Part shown: positions 1 through 9,497 of the stretch, piece after piece
How positions within the stretch are numbered: the stretch's first letter is position 1
Layout of the letters: every line of letters starts with the position of its first letter
NCBI GenBank assembly: GCA_025093985.1
Contig: JACAAK010000048.1
Span: 1-25,423, forward strand
Length of the DNA: 25,423 nt
Origin: Calvatia gigantea
Taxonomy: Eukaryota; Basidiomycota; Agaricomycetes; Agaricales; Lycoperdaceae
Reading direction: 5' to 3'
The notes under the pieces: generated by a model
Database searches by the model: none
Seen by the model: only the letters and a program-made list of their open reading frames with translations
What the model was told of the DNA's origin: nothing
Position numbers and translations under genes: made by a program

Positions 1-37
1 TGTATTGAAGAATAAATGCTAAAGAATTGTAAACTTT

Positions 38-573
38 ATGAATTATCAAGAAATTTTAGATTTTTGGTTCGATCCCAAAAACCAAAGCTGGTGGTTTAGC
101 CAAAATGATGCGTTCGATGCACTCATCGAAGAAAAATTTAAGACAATTCATCAACAAGCGGCGCATGCTGAGCTATGGTCTTGGCGCAGTAGTGCTGAGG
201 GGCGTTTGGCTGAAATTATTGTGCTCGACCAACTGTCGAGAAACCTGTATCGCAACAGTTCTTTGGTCTTTGCTCAGGACGCTTTGGCCTTGGCTTTGGC
301 ACAAGAAGCCATCACGCTAAAACTGGATGCAGCACTGCCACCCACGTAGTTTTTTATATATGCCCTTTATGCATAGTGAATCGAAAACTTATTCATCAAT
401 ATGCTTTAAAATTATTCGAAGACTTAGGCAATCCGATTAACCTCGATTTTGAACAGCGTCACAAAGAGATTATCGATCGTTTTGGACGCTATCCACATCG
501 GAACCAAGTCCTTGGCCGCAACTCAAGCCAAGAAGAATTGGATTTTTTGACTCAGCCCAACAGCCATTTTTAA
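38..573 (+). pseudogene. DUF924 family protein, frame broken twice
   Basis: Resembles the DUF924 (COG3803) family of small, mostly helical bacterial proteins of unknown function. The N-terminal part (38-349) has the early DFWF motif (residues 9-12) and the family core LDQLSRN. The next conserved block, YMPFMHSES, lies in a second frame around 357-383, and the C-terminal part, with GRYPHRN, lies in a third frame (376-573). Both changes of frame fit one extra base: one near 341-347, where a premature TAG stops the first frame, and one in the AAAA run at 384-387. Removing both gives about 177 residues, a normal length for the family. No strong ribosome binding site is seen before the ATG at 38. 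Family assignment is good; function is unknown. Confidence 0.8.
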
Positions 574-611
574 CTGTTCGGCTTCTCCCTCTGTGCTAAG
601 GAGTCTATCTC

Positions 612-1181
612 ATGAAGAAAATTTTAATCGCCTGTGCACTGGCGACGGGTCTGAGTTTAGTAGGCTGTGCCTCTACCCCCTCAAAGCCCTTAACCTTCGA
701 CCAGTTAGGTCGGTTTAGTAATACGCCTTTAAACACTTCGACTTATCGCATCAGCTTCCAAGCGCGTCCAAATATGAGCTATGGCACGGCTGAAGAAATT
801 ACCTTGGTCAAAGCCGCGCAAACTACGGTGCAAAATGGTTATCGCTTCTTTAAAGTGCTGAATGACCCAAGCAACCAAAACCAACCCCCAAGGCAGGCCG
901 TGGTGTATTCAAACCCAATGCCTTACTACCCATATGGTTATTATTCTCGCCATCCAGCCTTTTGGCCTGATCCGTTCTACGATGTACCACGTGTAGTCGA
1001 CATTGACCCCGTACAAGTGTCATACAGCATTCAATGCTTTAAAGACCAAAAATCTGCACCAAGCGATGCCTTTGATGCCACGCTGATTTTAAAATCGCTG
1101 GGTGGAAAATACGGTTTGAGCCCAACTGGTGAAGTGCTCCCACCGCCTGAACCTGGCAGCCCCGCGTCGACCAGTAAATAA
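612..1181 (+). CDS. Outer-membrane-type lipoprotein, CC0125/CC1285-like
   Basis: Intact 189-residue protein with a clear lipoprotein signal peptide: basic n-region MKK, a hydrophobic stretch, and lipobox LVGC with the lipidated cysteine at residue 19. The residue after Cys is Ala, so there is no inner-membrane retention Asp and outer-membrane sorting is likely. The mature part has a segment (YRISF, then an alanine-rich helix ending in GYRFFKV) that resembles the CC0125/CC1285 lipoprotein family. A Tyr/Pro-rich stretch follows around residues 103-125 and the C-terminus is Pro-rich. It ends 16 bases before the DUF445 gene, so the two may be co-transcribed. No function is known; the family assignment is tentative. 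Confidence 0.75.
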   Translation: MKKILIACALATGLSLVGCASTPSKPLTFDQLGRFSNTPLNTSTYRISFQARPNMSYGTAEEITLVKAAQTTVQNGYRFFKVLNDPSNQNQPPRQAVVYSNPMPYYPYGYYSRHPAFWPDPFYDVPRVVDIDPVQVSYSIQCFKDQKSAPSDAFDATLILKSLGGKYGLSPTGEVLPPPEPGSPASTSK

Positions 1182-1197
1182 AGCATAGAGCCTGCCT

Positions 1198-2506
1198 ATG
1201 AATGAACCTCAAGCCGTCCCATCGAGTCTGAAACGCAGCAAACGTTTTGCCACCATTGCCCTAATCACGGCAGTGGTGACATGGCTGCTGCTGATGGTCG
1301 TGGCCAAGTTTTGTCCCCACAGACAAGGTTTGGATCATTCATATTTTAATGTTATCCGCAGAAGCAGGTGTGGTCGGTGGCTTGGCTGACTGGTATGCCA
1401 TTACTGTGCTGTTCCGTAATCCCTTTGGAAAAATGCCGATTCCAAAGTTTTTACGCGATCACACCGAAATTATTCCTCGTAACAAAGACCGTATTGCAGA
1501 GTCTATGGGCCGCTTTGTACAAGAGAACTTTCTTTCTCCACAAGTGGTGGAAAAAAGCCTGCAAAGCACCGACCTGTCTTTGGCCGTTGGCCAATGGCTT
1601 GCCAACCCACAAAACAATCTGCAAGTCACCCAAGTCATTCAACAAACTGTGCCTAAAGTCTTTGAGTTTGTGGGCCAAGAACAAATCGGACGCTTTATTC
1701 AAAGTAACAGCGTGCAGTGGGTGCGTAACACTCAGGTCAATCATTTGGCCAGTGAAATGCTGCGTGCAGTGCTGGAAAATGATTTCCATCAAGATGTATT
1801 ACAACGCGGACTCGACTTGGCACATGACTGGATGACCCAACATCCTGAACAAAGTCGTGAGTTGACCCGAACCTTGTTCAAAGAACTCGGGGTTTGGAAA
1901 CTGGCCAAAGGGGCCAGTTGGATTGGCATCGATGTGCAGCAAAGAACCATCGACTCACTCATTCAACGAGTCGAATCGATGTTGGCCGATCCTGAGCATC
2001 CATGGCGTCAAAAGATTGAAGCAATAGGACACGCGCTTATGCTCGAACTGGCAGACAGCGACAGTAGGGCCAGTCAGCGTTTAAACCAGACCAAAGACGC
2101 CCTGCTAGATAGCCCACAAGTGCTGAATTTTATTAGCGGTGCAGTGGTCATTTTATGTGATGCCATTAAACAAGACTTGCAAAAACCAGACTCTGGTATT
2201 GCTCACAACATCCGTGTATCCATTCAACAAATCGGGGAAAACATCATCTCCAATCAAGCCGTCAGAGACTTGCTTAATCAACGCCTCAGCGGCATTGCGG
2301 TCAATCTCAGTGACCAATATAGTGAAAAAGTCATTCGTTTTATCAGTGAACGTATTCACGAATGGGACTCCAGTGTGATGATTGACAAGATCGAAAATGA
2401 AGTCGGTGGCGACTTGCATATGATTCGGGTCAATGGCGTCGTAGTCGGTGCATTTATTGGCTTAGCACTGGGGATTATTCGCGCGGCAGTTGAACAGCTC
2501 TTATAA
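1198..2506 (+). pseudogene. DUF445 membrane protein (YjiN-like), frameshifted
   Basis: Belongs to the DUF445 family (E. coli YjiN type), inner-membrane proteins of unknown function. The N-terminus has a basic segment and one transmembrane helix at about residues 20-38. In the second frame comes the family signature GGLADWYAI followed by FRNPFG and PIP, then a long helical, largely soluble region. A Gly-rich hydrophobic helix closes the protein (VVVGAFIGLALGII). The frame changes in the CCCC run at 1315-1318, where one extra C is the simplest cause. Corrected length is about 435 residues, usual for the family. No strong Shine-Dalgarno precedes the ATG at 1198. Identification is firm; function is unknown. 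Confidence 0.85.
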
Positions 2507-2530
2507 AAGCAATCCACAAAAATGCATGCT

Positions 2531-2576
2531 TCACCCCTGCCCTACATGCAAAATTTGCATAAGTAAAAGGGGATGA
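2531..2576. promoter_or_regulatory. Nested inverted repeats before the aminotransferase gene
   Basis: A 15-bp palindrome ATGCAAAATTTGCAT (2546-2560, 7-bp arms around one A) lies inside an outer inverted repeat: TCACCCCT (2531-2538) against AGGGGATGA (2568-2576, one bulged base). It sits between DUF445 and the aminotransferase gene, about 45 bases before the latter's start. It could be an operator or an RNA hairpin. There is no T-run, so it is not a typical intrinsic terminator. Confidence 0.4.
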
Positions 2577-2618
2577 ATATGCTATTTTGGGCTGATATTT
2601 AGACACTTTTAAGCATTC

Positions 2619-3775
2619 ATGATTCAGTTGCCTTCATCTAAACTGCCTGCACAAGGCGTCACTATTTTCAGCACTATGACTGCCATGGCACAGCGCTTAA
2701 ATGCACTAAATCTATCCCAAGGTTTTCCAGACTTCGAAGCTCCTGCTGAACTGCTGGATGCTTTAGCACAGGCCACTCAAAGTGGTTTCAATCAGTATGC
2801 TCCAGGCGATGGAGTCTGGTTATTACGCGAGCAACTGGCGCAGCAATTTGCACACCGCGATCAGATTCAGCTCGACCCGATGACTGAAATCACCATCACT
2901 CCGGGCGCAACCATTGGCCTTTTTGCCACCATTCAAGCCGTAGTCCATGCGGATGATGAAGTCATCATTTTTGACCCCAGTTATGACAGCTATGCGCCAA
3001 GTGTGGCTTTGGTTGGGGGCAAAGCCATTCATATTGCGCTCCACCCCCCACATTTTTCGGTCGATTGGGAGCAGGTCAAATCAGCCATCACTGCCAAAAC
3101 CAAACTGATCATTATCAACACACCACATAACCCAAGTGGTGCCATTTGGAGTAAGCAAGATTGGTTGATGCTGATTGAACTGATTTGCGACACCAATATT
3201 TTAGTCCTGTCCGATGAAGTCTATGAACATCTGGTATTTGATGGTCAACGTCACTATTCGGCGCTGTCTTTTCCTGAACTGCGTGAGCGTAGTGTAGTGG
3301 TGGGGTCCTTTGGCAAAACCTTTCATGTGACCGGTTGGAAAACCGGCTACTGCGTTGCTACACCTGCGCTGATGCAACTGTTCCGTCAGGTCTATCAGTT
3401 TGCCAACTTCTGCGGAGTCACCCCAGTACAACTGGCGTTAGCCAATTATATGCAGCAACATCCTGAGCATATTCAAAACTTAGCGGGCTTTTATCAAGCA
3501 AAACGCGATCGTTTTATTGAGGGTTTAACCGGTTCACGCTTTCAATGGCTGCCTTCGCAAGGCACTTACTTTCAAAATGTCGACTACAGCCACATTCGTC
3601 CGATTTAAACGATGTTGAATTTTGCCGCTTTCTGGCAGAGCAGCATGGCATTGTTGGCATTCCTGTTTCCGTGTTTTATCAGCAGGCACCAGAGGCTTTG
3701 CGCATGATTCGTTTTTGCTTTGCCAAGACCGATCAAACCTTGGCTCAGGCAGCTGAAATTTTGCAAAGCGTTTAA
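2619..3775 (+). pseudogene. Pyridoxal-phosphate aminotransferase, YbdL-like, frameshifted
   Basis: Class I/II aminotransferase closest in pattern to E. coli YbdL, a methionine/aromatic aminotransferase that uses 2-oxo acids as amino acceptors. Visible motifs are LNLSQGFPDF near the N-terminus, YAPGDG, the PLP-binding N-T-P-H-N-P-S-G at about residue 167, LSDEVYEHL, and the Schiff-base lysine in SFGKTFHVTGWK at about residue 233. The frame is lost at about 3602 after HIRP. Adding one G there (CCGATTT read as CCGGATTT) rejoins the last 58 residues, which contain the family block DVEFCRFL and end with RFCFAKTD. Corrected length is about 385 residues, matching YbdL. The cytosolic enzyme may act in methionine salvage, but the true substrate cannot be read from the sequence. 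Confidence 0.85.
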
Positions 3776-3893
3776 AACCTTTTTCAGCTTTACTTTTGCA
3801 CAAGAACAGGCTTCGCTTACTGAAATACATCGGCTTTTCAGCACCGAACTATGCTAGGGTAAGCCTTAGAAATGTAATAAAAATAACCTCAGG

Positions 3894-5255
3894 ATGACTT
3901 ATGTCAGCACACCCCCATTGGTGCAACAACAAAAGCTATGGAAAGCCTTTTTTATTTTCCTGATGCCTTTGATTGCCACCAATATTCTGCAAAATCTGTC
4001 GGGTACAATTAATACCATCTTTGTCGGACAGATGATGGGTGTGCAGGCGATTGCAGCGGTTGCAGTGTTCTTCCCCATCCTATTTTGCTTAATGGCCTTC
4101 GTAATTGGGCTATCTGCGGGTTCTACCGTCTTGGTTGGTCAAGCATGGGGCGCACAGAATATTGAAAAAGTCCGTGCGGTAGTCGGCTCCACTATTTTTA
4201 TGACCCTCATTGGTGGCAGTTTTATTGCATTTTTAGGGGTGATTTTTGCGCGACCAATTTTATCGGCTTTGGGTATCGATGAAGATGTTATGCATCTCTC
4301 GCTACCTTATGTGCAATGGATGTTGGCAGGTAGTCCCTACTGTTTGTATATATTATTTATACCTCAATTTTACGCGGTGTCGGAGACAGCACGACACCTC
4401 TGATTGCTTCTGGCATGACCATCTTGATTGGGCTTTGTGTCACGCCAGTTCTGATTGCGGGTTATTTTGGCTTTCCCAAACTGGGGATTGTTGCACCTGC
4501 CATTGCGACCATTTTAGGCTTTGTTTCTGTGCTGACCTTTTTGTATTTCTATTTGAACTATAAACAGCACCCACTCAGGCTTGATGCACAACTGCTACGT
4601 CATATTCGCTTTGACCGCCAGCTGAGTAAAATCATTCTCCGCTTAGGGGTTCCAACAGGCGTTCAAATGATCACCACCTCGGTTGCGGGTCTTGTGATTG
4701 TGGGCCTAGTCAACCGCCATGGGGCCGATGCGACCGCAGCCTATGGTGCGGTCAATCAGGTTCTGAATTATATTCAATTCCCCGCCCTGTCGATTGCCAT
4801 TGCTGCATCGATTTTTGGTGCACAAGCCATTGGCGCAGGCAAGTCCGAGTTATTGGCCAAAGTCACACGTACCGCGCTCGGCATGAACATTATCATTACG
4901 GGCTCTTTGGTGGTTTTGGCCTACCTCTTCTCCAAATACCTCATGGCACTTTTTATCACGGACCATGCAGTCGTTGAGTTAGGGCAACAGCTGTTGTTTA
5001 TTGTTCTGTGGTCCATTTTATTCTTTGGTGCAAGTGCCATTTTTTGCCTCCATTATGCGGGCCAGCGGTACAGTCACCATGCCCATGATCATCAATATCA
5101 TTGCGATTATTGCGATTGAAGTGCCCTGTGCCTACTTATTTAGTGAATGGTGGGGACTGCAAGGGATTTGGTATGCTTATGCGCTAGCCTTTGTCAGCTT
5201 ATGCATTATGCAGGGGCTTTATTATCAATTTGTTTGGAAGAAAAAAGACCATTGA
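3894..5255 (+). pseudogene. MATE family efflux transporter, broken frame
   Basis: Multidrug and toxic compound extrusion family: an inner-membrane, cation-coupled exporter expected to have 12 transmembrane helices. The N-terminal part (3894-4403) has the family pattern NILQNLSGTINTIFVGQMMG and two hydrophobic repeats. The middle (to about 5040) and the C-terminal part (to 5255) lie in other frames. Breaks fall at a T-run near 4368-4371 (one T missing) and a T-run at 5040-5045 (one T extra). Corrected length is about 453 residues. The annotated ATG at 3894 overlaps its own AGGA. An ATG at 3901 has that AGGA at ideal spacing but would need one more C in the C-run at 3912-3916, so the start may hide a third error. 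The transported substrate is unknown. Confidence 0.85.
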
Positions 5256-5330
5256 AACGCTCATTTAAAGTTAAACGGATATTTAATAAAACAGTTTTTT
5301 GATCATGACACTCTTTAAAATAAAGTATAA

Positions 5331-5357
5331 AAAAACCCGCCAAAGCGGGTTTTTTTA
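5331..5357. terminator. Intrinsic terminator, probably bidirectional
   Basis: Stem AAAACCCGC / GCGGGTTTT around a short CAAA loop, with T-runs on the + strand and A-runs upstream, so it can work both ways. It lies between the MATE gene (+) and the short-chain dehydrogenase gene (-), which converge here. Confidence 0.85.
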
Positions 5358-5367
5358 CATCACAACA

Positions 5368-6209
5368 TTAAGACTTTCTTTGGCTTAATTTGGTCGCAAA
5401 AGCCGTCACTTTTTGGTAGCCCGTCGGTAAGATACGCTGAATCAAATCTAGCGTTTTCGCATCATTACCAATCAATAAACGACGCTTGTCTTTTTTGTAC
5501 CGCCTCTAAAATTTGACGTGCCGCTTCTTCGGGTGGACAGCGTAATAATTTATTAAAGGTCTGCGCAGATTTCTCAGGGTTCATCCCGATGCTACGCAAG
5601 CTGTCATTCACTTTGGCAGCATTGGCAATATTGGTTCGAATCCCACCCGGATGCACGCACAACGCGCTCACGCCAGAGTTTTTCCATATCTAACTCTTGG
5701 CGTAATGACTCGGTAAAGCCACGCACCGCAAACTTAGTGGCATTGTAAGCAGACTGAGTCGGTTGAGCGGTTAGGCCAAATAAGCTGGAAATATTGATGA
5801 TATGCCCATCGCCTGTTTTCTTAATATAAGGCAAAAACTCTTTGGTGCCATAGACCACACCCCAGAAATTAATCCCCACGATCCATTCCAGCTCTTCATA
5901 GGATGCACCTTCTACGGTTGAACCCAAAGCAACGCCAGCATTATTAAAAATCATATTTACAGAACCATGATTTTGTACAGTTTCTTCAGCCCACGCTTGC
6001 ATCGCTAAACGGTCTGAGACGTCTAATTTTTTCGTGGTGACGCGTACATTGCTGCCTTGTAGCAGTTCAACTGTTTTCGCTAAACCTTGCTCATTGACAT
6101 CACTCAATGACACATGACAGCCCGCCTTGGCCAATAAAAGTGCCAATTGTTGGCCAATACCCGACCCAGCGCCTGTAATGGCTGCAACTTTATTTTTAAA
6201 ATTCTTCAT
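5368..6209 (-). pseudogene. Short-chain dehydrogenase/reductase, frameshifted
   Basis: Classical SDR family NAD(P)-dependent oxidoreductase with a Rossmann fold. It has the cofactor motif TGAGSGIG near the N-terminus, NNAGVALG, the catalytic serine in NISSLFG, and the YNATK motif (Tyr-x-x-x-Lys). A PGGIRTN block follows. Two one-base insertions break the frame: in an A-run (T-run on +) at 5679-5683, and in the A-run at 5491-5496. With both removed the reading continues through RRLLIGND to the TAA at 5368-5370, giving about 279 residues. The ATG at 6209 is chosen because MKNFKNKVAAITGAG is where the family normally begins; upstream in-frame codons give a non-homologous extension. It is divergent from a TetR regulator that probably controls it. 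Substrate unknown. Confidence 0.87.
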
Positions 6210-6265
6210 GAGATTGTGGTTGTCCTTTATCTTTGTACATCGACTGTAGATACTTTTTTTATAAT

Positions 6266-6283
6266 TGACAATATCAATTGTCA
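6266..6283. promoter_or_regulatory. Palindromic operator with overlapping divergent promoters
   Basis: Perfect inverted repeat TGACAAT-ATCA-ATTGTCA (7-bp arms, 4-bp spacer) between the SDR and TetR genes. On the + strand TTGACA (6265-6270) could be a -35 with TTTAAT (6288-6293) as -10, spacing 17. On the - strand the palindrome falls between ATGACA and a TATAAA-like -10. An arrangement like this is typical of a TetR-family autoregulated operator. Protein binding is inferred. Confidence 0.6.
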
Positions 6284-6412
6284 TAAATTTAATAGCCAAA
6301 AGTGTCAAGTCCATGAAAACCAGATAGTGATTAAAGCCTACGCATAGGTAGAGTCATGGTTTATTGCTAAACTATACAAAACCTTGGCTTTAAAATAGGG
6401 CGATGAAATCTG

Positions 6413-7111
6413 ATGACGGCATCTGAACCAGTACAAAAAAACAGCGACAACAATAAAATTAAAGAAAGACAATTCAAAGGCTTATCGCTTTCTGAACGTA
6501 AACAGCTGCGTCGTGAAAAACTCATTGAAGCAGGAATTGAAGCCTACGGCACTCACGGCTTTTTTGCCGTGACGGTGAAAGATATTTGTAATGAAGCCAA
6601 ACTTACTGAACGTTATTTTTATGAATCGTTTAAAAAAAGTGAGCAACTGTTTCAAACCATTTTTTTAAAGCTGATTGATGAGTTACAGCACAATGTCATG
6701 CAAGCCATTATGCAAGCCTCTTCAGATCCACACAAAATGATTGATGCTGGACTGCGTGCCCTGCTCACCACCTTAAAAGATAATCCCCGCATGGCGCGTA
6801 TTATTTATATCGATGCAATGTTGGTCCAAGAATTACATAACCAAGCCACCATTCATGAAACCATGACCCGTTTTGACCGAATGATTCAGGCCTTTGTGAT
6901 GCTAATGATGCCGCAAATTAACCGGTCCGAACGAGAAATTTCGCTGGTCGCCACAGGTCTCAATGGCTATGTCACACAAATTGCGATCCGTTGGGTGGTT
7001 AGTGGGTTTAAACAATCCTTTGAAGAAGTTTTATCCTCCAGCCGTATTGTGTTTATTTCACTCCTAGAAACCTTTTCAGACCCGAATACACGGGCAAAAT
7101 TGGATGTCTAA
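6413..7111 (+). CDS. TetR/AcrR family transcriptional regulator
   Basis: Intact 232-residue regulator. After a charged N-terminal tail, the TetR DNA-binding domain spans about residues 33-80: helix REKLIEAGIEAYG, then VTVKDICNEAKLTERYFYESFKKSEQLF, which is the usual helix-turn-helix with its YFYESF recognition segment. The C-terminal part is a helical ligand-binding and dimer domain of the fatty-acid/lipid regulator kind, with no readable ligand. It starts about 200 bases from the divergent SDR gene, and a perfect palindrome lies between the two. I infer that it represses the SDR gene and itself until an inducer binds. No frame damage. Confidence 0.9.
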   Translation: MTASEPVQKNSDNNKIKERQFKGLSLSERKQLRREKLIEAGIEAYGTHGFFAVTVKDICNEAKLTERYFYESFKKSEQLFQTIFLKLIDELQHNVMQAIMQASSDPHKMIDAGLRALLTTLKDNPRMARIIYIDAMLVQELHNQATIHETMTRFDRMIQAFVMLMMPQINRSEREISLVATGLNGYVTQIAIRWVVSGFKQSFEEVLSSSRIVFISLLETFSDPNTRAKLDV

Positions 7112-7236
7112 GACTTTTCATTTGGATGCAATCGGCATTTCCGAATGCAATTTAGATTAAACTTCCATTAATTTTGAATCCCAATATGACGATTTTTTGT
7201 CACATTTTTTTGCAAATTTCATCAATCGTCTGTTTT

Positions 7237-7281
7237 TTGCAATGATACTGTCATAATTAATCTTTGTAATAAGCCTGTCAT
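7237..7281 (+). promoter_or_regulatory. Two Pho-box-like sites upstream of phoB
   Basis: Two 18-bp sites of the 7-4-7 Pho-box form: TTGCAAT-GATA-CTGTCAT (7237-7254) and TTGTAAT-AAGC-CTGTCAT (7264-7281). Against the E. coli consensus (CTGTCAT, A/T-rich 4, CTGTCAC/T) I count about 13 and 14 matches of 18. TGTAAT (7265-7270) lies 10 bases after the first box and TAAAAT (7281-7286) lies further down, either of which could be a -10. Phosphate-starvation autoregulation by PhoB is the natural reading. Confidence 0.6.
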
Positions 7282-7325
7282 AAAATTAAAACGGCCTGCC
7301 GTTACCTACAATAGGATATTGCGTT

Positions 7326-8036
7326 GTGAAAGATGACTACATTTTAATCGTCGATGATGAACTTCCCATTCGAGAAATGATTCACACCTCGTTGGATATG
7401 GCAGGCTTTCAATGCTTACAAGCAGAAGATGCAAAACAAGCCCACCAAATGATTGTGGATCAGCGCCCTGCTTTGATCTTGCTCGACTGGATGATGCCTG
7501 GTGGCGTCAGTGGCGTAGACTTATGTCGCCGTCTCAAGCGCGATGAAAATCTCTCTGAAATTCCAGTCATTATGCTCACGGCACGTGGTGAAGAAGACCA
7601 TAAAGTACAAGGTCTGGACGCTGGTGCAGATGACTACATGACTAAACCGTTTTCGACCCGTGAATTGGTTTCACGCATTAAAGCCGTTTTACGCCGCGCT
7701 AATGCGCTCAGCGGTGAAAAATCGATTGATGCCAATGGCTTAATCTTAGACCCTGTCAGCCAACGGGTCAGCTTTGGCAATAATTTCCTCGACATGGGAC
7801 CAACCGAGTATCGTTTACTGGCCTTCTTCATGACTCATCCTGAGCGTGCCTACACCCGTGCACAACTTCTTGACCAAGTCTGGGGTGGAAACGTGTATAT
7901 TGAAGACCGTACCATCGACGTGCATATTCGCCGTTTACGTAAAGTGCTTGAGCCTTATGCGGCAGATCGCTTTGTGCAAACAGTTCGCGGTACAGGCTAT
8001 CGATTCTCTACACGTGCGGATATCGCCCTAGGTTAA
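7326..8036 (+). CDS. phoB: Phosphate regulon response regulator PhoB
   Basis: Intact 236-residue OmpR/PhoB-class response regulator. The receiver domain (about residues 1-120) has the acidic pair D10-D11, the phospho-acceptor D54 in [12 protein letters not shown] in MLTARGEED and the lysine in MTKPFS. The DNA-binding winged helix (about 135-230) carries the GPTEYRLL and [14 protein letters not shown] elements and ends with VRGTGYRFS. When phosphorylated by PhoR under phosphate limitation it activates Pho-regulon promoters. The start is GTG at 7326, with AGGA at 7313-7316 at good spacing; this matches the E. coli N-terminus. phoR follows after 9 bases as an operon. Two Pho-box-like sites lie upstream, so it is probably autoregulated. 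Confidence 0.95.
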   Translation: MKDDYILIVDDELPIREMIHTSLDMAGFQCLQAEDAKQAHQMIVDQRPALILLDWMMPGGVSGVDLCRRLKRDENLSEIPVIMLTARGEEDHKVQGLDAGADDYMTKPFSTRELVSRIKAVLRRANALSGEKSIDANGLILDPVSQRVSFGNNFLDMGPTEYRLLAFFMTHPERAYTRAQLLDQVWGGNVYIEDRTIDVHIRRLRKVLEPYAADRFVQTVRGTGYRFSTRADIALG

Positions 8037-8045
8037 TTTTGTTTT

Positions 8046-9403
8046 ATGTATGAACCCTACCCGGTCCCTGAACTTGCGCGCGAGCATAAAAAAACGCGAT
8101 ACAGCAGTTTATGGGGCTTTGCCAAACAGGACTTACGTCTCCTTGCCTTTTTCTTGCTGATTGCAAGCTTGATTGGTTTTGGCGTTGGTTATTTTTGGAC
8201 GTGTATCTCCTTTGCCTTTGCCGTTTTTTTCATTCTGCAAATGCGCTCTTTGTATTGGTCAATGACTGGATTTCCAATCGTCCCTACGAAGTTCCACCCA
8301 ACCTTGGGGGCATTTGGGGGGCATTATTGTTCAATGTTTATCGTGCACAGCGCCAAGAACGGATTGTACAAGCGGAAATGGTCGGGTTGATTGATCGGGC
8401 ACAGTCATCATTGGTCGCTTTGCAAGAAGCCGTGGTGCTGATCGATGACATGCAACAAATTGAATGGTGGAACCCTGCCGCAGAACGATTATTAGGCATC
8501 GAACAAAATGACCGTGGCCGTAATATTTTGACTTTATTACGCCAACCGAGTTTTGTGGATTATTACAATAATATTGATGCGGCACCAGATGGCTTAAAAA
8601 TGAAGTCATCCAGTTTTGATGAACATTATGTTCAAGTCAAAATGACCCGATTTGGGGGTGAAAGTCGCTTACTAGTCGCCTATGACGTGACCCGTATGCA
8701 TAATCTCGAACAAATGCGTAAAGACTTTGTCGATAACATTTCACATGAACTACGCACACCGCTCACAGTACTCAGTGGTTATATTGAAACCTTTACAGAC
8801 CAAGAAGATCTCAACCCACGTTGGAAGCGGGCCTTTGACCAAATGCAGGCACAGGCCAAACGCATGAATGCCTTGGTGAATGATTTGCTATTACTGTCAC
8901 GCCTAGAAAATGACAAGCAAATTGCTAAAAATCAAATCATTGATATGCCTAGCTTAATGAACCAACTTTATGACGATGCGCATGCCTATAATATTGATTA
9001 TGGGCATACGCTCAATCTCGATATCGACAGTCACTGCGACTTAATCGGTTCAGATATGGAGTTAGCCAGCGCTTTTAGTAATCTGATTACCAATGCCATC
9101 AAATACACGCCGAAAGGTGGAACGGTGACCATGGGTTGGCATGACAATGGTGAACAGGCTTATTTTACTGTGGAAGATACTGGTATAGGCATTGATCCTA
9201 AGCACCTGCCCCGTTTAACCGAACGCTTCTACCGTGTTGACAGCGCGCGCAGTCGACAAACGGGTGGCACAGGCTTAGGACTCGCAATTGTGAAACACGT
9301 ATTAATGCAGCACCAAGCACATTTAGAAATTGAATCCAAAGAAAATCAAGGCTCTATTTTTAAAGTGATTTTCCCCAAAGAACGCACCTATAATCCTGAA
9401 TAA
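8046..9403 (+). pseudogene. phoR: Phosphate regulon sensor kinase PhoR, one frameshift
   Basis: Membrane histidine kinase that phosphorylates PhoB when phosphate is scarce. A hydrophobic region of about two helices (residues 30-70) is followed by the PhoR-type linker with NRPYE and GGIWGALLFNVYR. A PAS domain comes next (LQEAVVLIDD to LLVAYDVTRM). Then come the dimerisation/phospho-acceptor block ISHELRTP (His near residue 234), the N box FSNLITNAIKYTP, DTGIGI, and the G2 box GGTGLGLAIVKH. Reading starts at ATG 8046 and changes frame at about 8258, after RSLYW. One missing base there explains it and gives about 452 residues. phoB-phoR is a conserved operon, and a terminator follows immediately. 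Confidence 0.93.
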
Positions 9404-9421
9404 ACCTTTCTTCAAAGCATG

Positions 9422-9449
9422 AAAAAAGCACCGATATCGGTGCTTTTTT
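9422..9449. terminator. Intrinsic terminator between phoR and psd
   Basis: Near-perfect hairpin AAAAAAGCACCGAT / ATCGGTGCTTTTTT. It works on both strands and lies between convergent phoR (+) and psd (-). Confidence 0.9.
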
Positions 9450-9450
9450 G

Positions 9451-9487
9451 TCTCTCACCGTCCCTTTAACAAGGACGGTGACCGAGA
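9451..9487. repeat. Second hairpin between terminator and psd stop
   Basis: TCACCGTCC (9455-9463) pairs perfectly with GGACGGTGA (9473-9481). The stem extends by TCTC/GAGA with a two-base bulge (to 9487). On the - strand it lies right after the psd stop codon and before the terminator, so it may protect the psd mRNA 3' end. It has no T-run of its own. Confidence 0.5.
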
Positions 9488-9497
9488 GCTGAAACGA

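Noticed and set aside
4366..5046. Programmed frameshifting in the MATE and other genes
   Set aside because: No consistent slippery heptamer followed by structure; shifts go in both directions and occur in unrelated housekeeping genes across the window.
5633..5646. GGTTCGAATCCCAC, identical to a tRNA T-arm
   Set aside because: It lies inside the SDR coding sequence (encoding the GGIRTN region), and no acceptor, D or anticodon arms can be formed around it.
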